From contig CALGAR010000128.1 of NCBI GenBank assembly GCA_937959285.1, positions 1-12,948 on the forward strand: DNA of 12,948 bases, in the 5' to 3' direction. Source of the DNA: an uncultured Bryobacterales bacterium. Lineage in GTDB: Bacteria > Acidobacteriota > Terriglobia > Bryobacterales > Bryobacteraceae. Below the pieces are notes generated by a model that did no database searches, was not told the DNA's origin, and was given only the letters and a program-made list of their open reading frames with translations. A program made the position numbers and the translations under genes. Shown here piece after piece: positions 8,890 to 12,948 of this stretch (its first letter is position 1; each line of letters opens with the position of its first letter).

Positions 8890-9546
8890 ATGTTCGGTAC
8901 GATCCGGGAACAGATAGAAACCATTTTTCGCGAAGATCCAGCCGCCAAAAGCGTTTTGGAGATCGTTCTCTGTTACCCTGGATTTCACGCCATCCTGATT
9001 CACCGGCTGGCCCATAAACTCTACAAGGCCCGTGTACCGCTGATTCCGCGGCTGCTCTCGCAGATTTCAAGGTTCTTCACCGGAATCGAGATTCACCCGG
9101 GTGCGACCATTGGCCGCAGGTTCTTCATCGACCACGGCATGGGAGTCGTCATCGGCGAGACCACTGAAATTGGCGATGACGTTCTCCTCTACCAGGGCGT
9201 CACACTCGGCGGTACGGGAAAGGAGAAAGGCAAGCGCCACCCGACGATCGGGAATCGGGTTGTCATCGGAACGGGAGCAAAGGTTCTGGGCAACATTCAG
9301 ATTGGTGACAACGTAAAGATTGGAGCCGGATCGGTTGTTGTCCACTCGGTGCCCGACAACTCGACAGTCGTCGGAGTCCCGGGCCGGGTCGTAAGGACGC
9401 GTGGCGAACCGGTCGAAGTCCTGGAGCACGGCAAACTGCCCGACCCCGAAGGGCAGGCTCTCGAAGAGATGGCCCGCCGGATTCAGCAGATTGAAGCGCA
9501 ATTGCAGGCGTTGCTGGAAGAACGGGCGGCGCGGGAGTCCCGCTAA
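8890..9546 (+). CDS. cysE: Serine O-acetyltransferase (CysE/EpsC type)
   Basis: Cytoplasmic enzyme that transfers acetyl from acetyl-CoA to L-serine, giving O-acetylserine for cysteine synthesis. The 218-residue protein has a short N-terminal helical domain (1-65; FREDPAAKS with Asp16 in the serine-binding position). A left-handed beta-helix of hexapeptide repeats follows (about 66-166). Active-site residues are Asp81 and His82 in FIDHGMG, and Arg116/His117 in the loop GTGKEKGKRHPTIG. The tail (about 185-215) is Glu/Gln/Arg-rich and probably coiled coil. It is shorter at the N-terminus than enteric CysE (about 273 residues), as in the compact bacterial class. The last residue is Arg, so the terminal Ile that docks into CysK in enteric bacteria is missing. 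The ATG lies 23 nt after the ligD stop, so co-transcription is likely although the functions are unrelated. No clear Shine-Dalgarno is seen. Confidence 0.94.
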   Translation: MFGTIREQIETIFREDPAAKSVLEIVLCYPGFHAILIHRLAHKLYKARVPLIPRLLSQISRFFTGIEIHPGATIGRRFFIDHGMGVVIGETTEIGDDVLLYQGVTLGGTGKEKGKRHPTIGNRVVIGTGAKVLGNIQIGDNVKIGAGSVVVHSVPDNSTVVGVPGRVVRTRGEPVEVLEHGKLPDPEGQALEEMARRIQQIEAQLQALLEERAARESR

Positions 9547-10610
9547 GACCGCTTCAGGGGAACTGCCCGTTCGCTGCCCCTGGCGCCGGATCGTAGGCCG
9601 GTCGCCTGATCCGCACTCTGACCCTGCTTCCGTTTCCGCGCAAAAGCGGCGCCAAAGGCCAGCCCCGCCAGACCGCCCGCAATCGGAGCCAGCCAGCTTC
9701 GATGCATGCTCGCCCAAGCCTGCGCGCTGAAGGCTGCAGACTCTTCGTCGAATTCCCCGTGCGCCCCCCAGGCGCCAGGCACGGACTCGAACAGGTTGTC
9801 CAGGCGGTTTGGATTCGCTGGCTCGTTCGTCTGCTGAACGTTGTAGTCCGCCAAGTAGTGATCAAGCCAGCCAGGCGCCACTTTCTGCCCCATAATCGCC
9901 GCGACGGTCGGCCACCCGATCTGAACTTCTCGAAGACGCTGCTTCGATGCCCAGACGATCGCTTCGGCGGCGATCTCGGGCTGATAGATCGGGGGTACAG
10001 GCTGGGGGTGCCGGGGAAGGCGTGACCTGCACCAACTGTGCTGCGGCGTGTTCAAGGCAGGCAGATGGACGACCGTGACGTGGATGTCCTTGCCGTCTGC
10101 GATGAGTTCGCTGCGGAGGGAATCCGTAAAGCCGACAATTGCATGCTTTGCTCCGCAGTAGGCCGCCTGCAGCGGGATCGACCGGTATGCGAGAGCGGAC
10201 CCGACCTGTACGATGACCCCGCGATTGCGGGGGTACATGTACCTCAGCGCAGCCATCGTTCCGTACACCGTGCCCAGGTAGGTCACTTCCGTGGCTCGCC
10301 GCACTTCCTCCGGTCTTGTATCGACGACCCGCGCAAAGATCGTGGCCATCGCATTGTTGACCCAGATGTCGACCGGTCCAAGTTCCCGCTCCACGCGATC
10401 GGCTGCGTCTTCCACCGCGCGCGCATCGGCCACATCGGCAGGCAGTACGAGGGCTCGCCCTCCGACATCTTCCACCTCTCGTCTGGCTCGTTCCAGCCGC
10501 TCGCGATTTCTTGCGATCAACCCGAGATGCGCGCCCTCGAGGGCAAACGCCCGGACAGTCGCACGGCCCACCCCGGCTGACGCCCCGGTCACGACCACCA
10601 CTTTCGCCAA
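9543..10610 (-). CDS. SDR-family oxidoreductase with C-terminal transmembrane anchor
   Basis: NAD(P)-dependent short-chain dehydrogenase/reductase of unknown substrate, 355 residues. The Rossmann domain (about 1-250) has the nucleotide motif TGASAGVG (8-15), the NNA motif as NNAMA (85-89), and the catalytic Ser138, Tyr151 and Lys155 (YCGAK). After it comes a longer than usual C-terminal region ending in one hydrophobic helix (306-324) flanked by RKRK, so the enzyme is probably held at the membrane with its catalytic part in the cytoplasm. I start it at TTG (10608-10610), because AGGAGG stands 8 nt upstream and the sequence begins directly with the first beta strand. An open frame up to 10805 exists but would run antisense through the lipoprotein gene. 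Its TAG and the cysE TAA share bases: convergent genes overlapping by 4 nt with no room for a terminator. The specific reaction is not predictable. Confidence 0.88.
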   Translation of the reverse strand: MAKVVVVTGASAGVGRATVRAFALEGAHLGLIARNRERLERARREVEDVGGRALVLPADVADARAVEDAADRVERELGPVDIWVNNAMATIFARVVDTRPEEVRRATEVTYLGTVYGTMAALRYMYPRNRGVIVQVGSALAYRSIPLQAAYCGAKHAIVGFTDSLRSELIADGKDIHVTVVHLPALNTPQHSWCRSRLPRHPQPVPPIYQPEIAAEAIVWASKQRLREVQIGWPTVAAIMGQKVAPGWLDHYLADYNVQQTNEPANPNRLDNLFESVPGAWGAHGEFDEESAAFSAQAWASMHRSWLAPIAGGLAGLAFGAAFARKRKQGQSADQATGLRSGARGSERAVPLKRS

Positions 10611-10618
10611 CGGAAGGT

Positions 10619-10624
10619 CCTCCT
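10619..10624 (-). promoter_or_regulatory. Shine-Dalgarno fixing the TTG start of the SDR gene
   Basis: Minus-strand AGGAGG with an 8-nt spacer to TTG at 10608-10610. This perfect site argues for the TTG start over longer in-frame options that overlap the divergent gene. Confidence 0.7.
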
Positions 10625-10677
10625 GTTCTTCTTCTAGATGGACACCGGATGGAGCGGTTACTGGAATTCCGGCCGGG

Positions 10678-10692
10678 ATCGATACAATCGAT
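10678..10692. repeat. Paired ATCGAT palindromes before the lipoprotein gene
   Basis: ATCGAT-ACA-ATCGAT: two identical self-palindromic hexamers three bases apart, ending 3 nt before the ATG at 10696. They also contain TACAAT (10683-10688), which resembles a -10 box. The element could be an operator or part of a promoter giving a very short leader, and it occupies the place where a Shine-Dalgarno would be expected. It lies in the 85-bp divergent gap between the SDR gene and the lipoprotein gene. Function is inferred only; a 15-bp element could be chance. Confidence 0.3.
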
Positions 10693-10695
10693 GGA

Positions 10696-11319
10696 ATGAA
10701 ACGATGGCAGATCGTATTCCTGGCTTCGCTGGCCAGTCTGGGATGTTCAACCCAGTCCTCAAAGGATACCGGGCGGGCGGCCAAGACGGACCCGGTAAAG
10801 ATCACCCAGTTCTACGCGAGTCCTGGGGTGATTGCGAAGGGAGAATCGACCACTCTTTGCTACGGAGTGGAGGCAGCGAAGCAGGTACGTCTGGATCCGC
10901 CAGTGGAGGAGCTCAAACCCTCCCTGAACCGTTGTTTCTCAGTTTCCCCGCAAACGACGACGCGGTTCACTCTCGTTGCCCAAGGCGCGGACGGGAAGGA
11001 GATCTCAGAAACACTCCAGGTGGCGGTGCAGGGTGTTGCGAAGGCAAAGCCGGAAGGAGGTTCGCCGGAAGACGACCCCCAAATCCTCTTCTTCTCCGCA
11101 ACCCCCGCTGTGTCTCCTGGATCGCTCACTACGATCTGCTATGGGGTTCGCGGGGCGACCGCAGTAGAGATCGAGCCGAACGTCGGGCCCGTCAAACCAT
11201 CCGAGAGGATGTGCGTGACGACCACGCCCGGCCCCGCCGTCTATACGATCAAAGCAACCGATTCCGCCGGACGAGCCACGGTTTCCAAGGTGGACGCTCT
11301 CGCAATCAAGGAAAAGTAA
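10696..11319 (+). CDS. Putative lipoprotein with two tandem Ig-like modules
   Basis: I do not recognise a named family. The 207-residue protein starts with a basic N-terminus, a hydrophobic segment and a lipobox-like LASLGC (Cys17), so it is probably exported and lipid-anchored. The Ser in place of the usual Leu/Val at -3 makes this less certain. After a linker come two homologous modules of about 75 residues, at 35-112 and 128-204. Each begins with a strand like ITQFYASP or ILFFSATP, then TTLCYGV or TTICYGV, then a second cysteine, and ends with a strand pattern like RFTLVAQGADGKE or VYTIKATDSAGRA. The cysteine pairs, C55/C80 and C148/C173, are both exactly 25 apart, suggesting one disulfide per module. 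The pattern suits small beta-sandwich (Ig/PKD-like) domains. There is no Shine-Dalgarno. cas10 starts 70 bp downstream on the same strand, but a functional link is not shown. Confidence 0.75.
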   Translation: MKRWQIVFLASLASLGCSTQSSKDTGRAAKTDPVKITQFYASPGVIAKGESTTLCYGVEAAKQVRLDPPVEELKPSLNRCFSVSPQTTTRFTLVAQGADGKEISETLQVAVQGVAKAKPEGGSPEDDPQILFFSATPAVSPGSLTTICYGVRGATAVEIEPNVGPVKPSERMCVTTTPGPAVYTIKATDSAGRATVSKVDALAIKEK

Positions 11320-11389
11320 CGGAAACCGGCAATCGTTCCATTCGCCGGATCGGTGTGCTAGAGTTGGAGTTTTCGTAATCCGACCACTC

Positions 11390-12850
11390 ATGTCAGTTCA
11401 GTACTTCTTGCAGGGGAAGCTACTCGGAATCGAGTCTTTTCTGCTTTCCGGGGTCCACGGTAGCGATGTCGAAGCCGGCGCCAGTCCTCTGCCAGGACGC
11501 TCCCGCTGGGTGACACTGCTGACCGAAGTCCTTCCGCGAGCCTTACTTGCGGAGCTGGGCTTGGCCCGGATTCTTCTCGGTTCGAGCGGCGGCGGCCAGT
11601 TTCTGGTGGTTCTGCCCCTCGAAGTCCGGCAGCAGGCCGAGGAGTTCCTGGCGAACGCCAACGCGCAAATTCAGCAAATGAGCGGCGGCGAACTGAAGCT
11701 TGCGTGGGCCGGCACGGAAAATCTTGGAGACTGGAGCGACGTCCGCAAGCGGATCACGGAAGCGATGTCCCGCGAGCGGGGAACGCCGGCTGCCGGCGCA
11801 TCCTCGCTCTTTGAGCCATTCGATCCACCTGCTCCGGTGGCATCCGACGGTTATTTCTCGCAGGAAATGTTCGTCAATCTGCGGGACGCCGGGACCGTCG
11901 GCTGGTCCCAGGAGAATCCGGGACGGATTGAAATCGGCAGCGGCAAGCATCAATGGACGATCGGCAGCGGTCCGGATTCCATTCCCGTCGCCCGTCACAC
12001 CGCCCTCGATGACGAAGGCCGCCTCCCGGCGAGTCTCGAAACCCTCGCCATGAGGGCAGAGGGCCGGCACGTCTGGGGTGTTCTCCGAGGCGACGTCGAC
12101 AACTTCGGAATTCGTCTCCGCCGCGCCCAGACCATCGAAGAGCATATTCAGCTTTCAGTCGTTTACAAGCAGTTTTTCGCCGGAGAACTGGAAGTCCTGT
12201 GCTCGCTCCCCGAGTTTTGGCGCAAAGTGACGGTTCTCTATTCCGGCGGGGATGACTTCGCCGTTTACGGTTCCTGGGATAGCCTGATCCTGCTTGCCCG
12301 GGAGATCCAGCGGCTCTTCCATCGCTTGAGCGAAGAGGCCTTAAAGGAATATCCTGGGCCCGAGGGCAAAACCATCTCCATGGCGCTGGCGCTTGCTCCA
12401 AGCGCTGAGGCGACCCTTGCTTCCGTTTACGACGATGCTGGCAGAATGCTGAAGATTGCCAAGAGCACCGCGAGAGACAGTTTTCACCTTTTCGGGCAGA
12501 CTCTCGAGTGGAAAGGTGTGGGCGACGCCGCCGGCATCAAGGACACCATGACGAAAATGATCAAAGAGTTCGGGTGTCCACGGCAATTCCTGTCCGAAAT
12601 CGGGTCATTTTACCGGGAAGGGACGCTCTCCGGCCCGAAAAGCGGACGTGGAAAGGGCGAACGGTTTGAGAGACCCTGGCGATTTCATCGCCGGTTGAGC
12701 CGTGTGCTCGGGCCGACTCGCGAGCGCGAGCTGCTCAAGCTGCGGTCCGAGCTCACCAGCGAATTTCTCGGCAGAAACCCTGCCCAAGGCCGATTGCGGC
12801 CGGCAGGGCGTGTGGCTCTGGAATGGGCCAGTTTACTGACAGAGGCTTGA
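11390..12850 (+). CDS. cas10: Cas10 (Csm1-like), HD-less, large subunit of a type III CRISPR-Cas complex
   Basis: Signature subunit of a type III interference complex. Its GGDD palm is known in the family to make cyclic oligoadenylate from ATP when target RNA is bound. The 486-residue protein begins directly with Palm1: YFLQGKLLGIESFLL (5-19), PLPGRSRWVTLLTE (33-46) and LLGSSGGGQFLVVLP (62-76). A linker of about 95 residues follows, then Palm2 with VLRGDVDNFG (231-240, Asp235/Asp237) and YSGGDDFAVYG (284-294, GGDD 286-289). After that come KIAKSTARDSFHLFGQTLEW (355-374) and a helical C-terminal domain. Family members are commonly 700-900 residues. Here the N-terminal HD nuclease is absent and the linker has no CxxC zinc motif (the only cysteines are 271 and 396). 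The polymerase site looks intact. It appears to be the first cas gene, 70 bp after the lipoprotein gene; the stop lies 4 bases before the next ATG. HD loss is typical of subtype III-D, whereas the Palm2 wording is Csm1-like, so the subtype is open. Confidence 0.88.
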   Translation: MSVQYFLQGKLLGIESFLLSGVHGSDVEAGASPLPGRSRWVTLLTEVLPRALLAELGLARILLGSSGGGQFLVVLPLEVRQQAEEFLANANAQIQQMSGGELKLAWAGTENLGDWSDVRKRITEAMSRERGTPAAGASSLFEPFDPPAPVASDGYFSQEMFVNLRDAGTVGWSQENPGRIEIGSGKHQWTIGSGPDSIPVARHTALDDEGRLPASLETLAMRAEGRHVWGVLRGDVDNFGIRLRRAQTIEEHIQLSVVYKQFFAGELEVLCSLPEFWRKVTVLYSGGDDFAVYGSWDSLILLAREIQRLFHRLSEEALKEYPGPEGKTISMALALAPSAEATLASVYDDAGRMLKIAKSTARDSFHLFGQTLEWKGVGDAAGIKDTMTKMIKEFGCPRQFLSEIGSFYREGTLSGPKSGRGKGERFERPWRFHRRLSRVLGPTRERELLKLRSELTSEFLGRNPAQGRLRPAGRVALEWASLLTEA

Positions 12851-12854
12851 TTTC

Positions 12855-12948
12855 ATGGCAGAGCAAACCCAACAGCAGCAGGAGCGGAAAGGCGAGAAAA
12901 ACAATCGGGAAGCGCGTGCCCAACGGGAGGGGGCACGGGAAGGCAGCC
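12855..12948 (+). CDS. Start of the gene after cas10, possibly a small type III subunit (3' end outside window)
   Basis: An ATG at 12855 opens a frame that continues for 31 codons to the window edge. AGAGG (12841-12845, inside the end of cas10) lies 9 nt upstream, so this is a plausible translationally coupled second gene of the cas operon. The visible N-terminus is very polar, with a Gln run (TQQQQE) followed by Lys/Glu/Arg/Asn-rich sequence, probably disordered. In many type III operons cas10 is followed by csm2 or another small-subunit gene, which makes that the first guess, but nothing in these 31 residues proves it. Confidence 0.5.
   Translation, partial: MAEQTQQQQERKGEKNNREARAQREGAREGS

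Noticed and set aside
10611..10805. Longer N-terminus for the SDR gene
   Set aside because: It would run antisense into the signal peptide of the lipoprotein gene, adds no family sequence, and ignores the strong Shine-Dalgarno before TTG at 10608-10610.
11320..11389. Possible terminator or promoter between the lipoprotein gene and cas10
   Set aside because: CCGGC and GCCGG form only a 5-bp stem with a 13-base loop and no following T run, and no credible -35/-10 pair is visible.
11390..12850. Reading the GGDD protein as a diguanylate cyclase
   Set aside because: It has two palm-like halves, GDVDN and the ARDSFHLFG-type Csm1 wording, and no sensory or GGEEF-type context, so Cas10 fits much better.
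1..12948. CRISPR array, tRNA, insertion sequence or integrase
   Set aside because: I found no regularly spaced repeats, tRNA-like cloverleaf, transposase motif or terminal inverted repeats in the window. Any array belonging to cas10 must lie outside it.

Overview
The window looks like chromosomal DNA of a GC-rich, aerobic, Gram-negative-type bacterium. Three things point this way: an alternative complex III (ACIII) quinol-oxidising operon, two proteins with lipoprotein-type signal peptides, and a three-domain PE-LIG-POL DNA ligase D. This combination fits Acidobacteriota (Solibacteres/Bryobacterales-like), but that placement is inferred from gene content and protein style, not from a phylogenetic marker.

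Layout. (1) Positions 1-6113, minus strand: actA-actB-actC-actD-actE, tightly packed with overlaps of 4-14 nt or a 1-nt gap. actE runs off the left edge, so any actF and terminal oxidase genes lie outside. The products are a pentaheme cytochrome c, a Tat-exported molybdopterin-like/iron-sulfur protein, an NrfD-type quinol-oxidising membrane subunit, a DUF3341-type membrane subunit and a monoheme cytochrome c lipoprotein. Together they would oxidise quinol and pass electrons through the iron-sulfur and heme chain to a terminal oxidase. (2) Positions 6114-6247: divergent control region. (3) Positions 6248-9546, plus strand: ligD (end-joining ligase/polymerase/phosphoesterase) and, 23 nt later, cysE (serine O-acetyltransferase). 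(4) Positions 9543-10610, minus strand: a short-chain dehydrogenase with a C-terminal membrane anchor, whose stop codon overlaps the cysE stop codon. (5) Positions 10696-11319, plus strand: a putative lipoprotein made of two homologous Ig-like modules. (6) Positions 11390-12948, plus strand: the start of a type III CRISPR-Cas operon. It opens with a compact Cas10 that has no N-terminal HD nuclease domain but keeps an intact GGDD palm motif, followed at once by a second gene cut by the window edge.

Most of the window is ordinary core metabolism. The two parts that deserve attention are the right end, where a very short HD-less Cas10 heads an operon that cannot be seen in full, and the start of actA, which has no ATG, GTG or TTG in the right place and seems to start at CTG behind a strong Shine-Dalgarno sequence. 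No CRISPR repeats, RNA genes, insertion sequences or integrase genes are visible.
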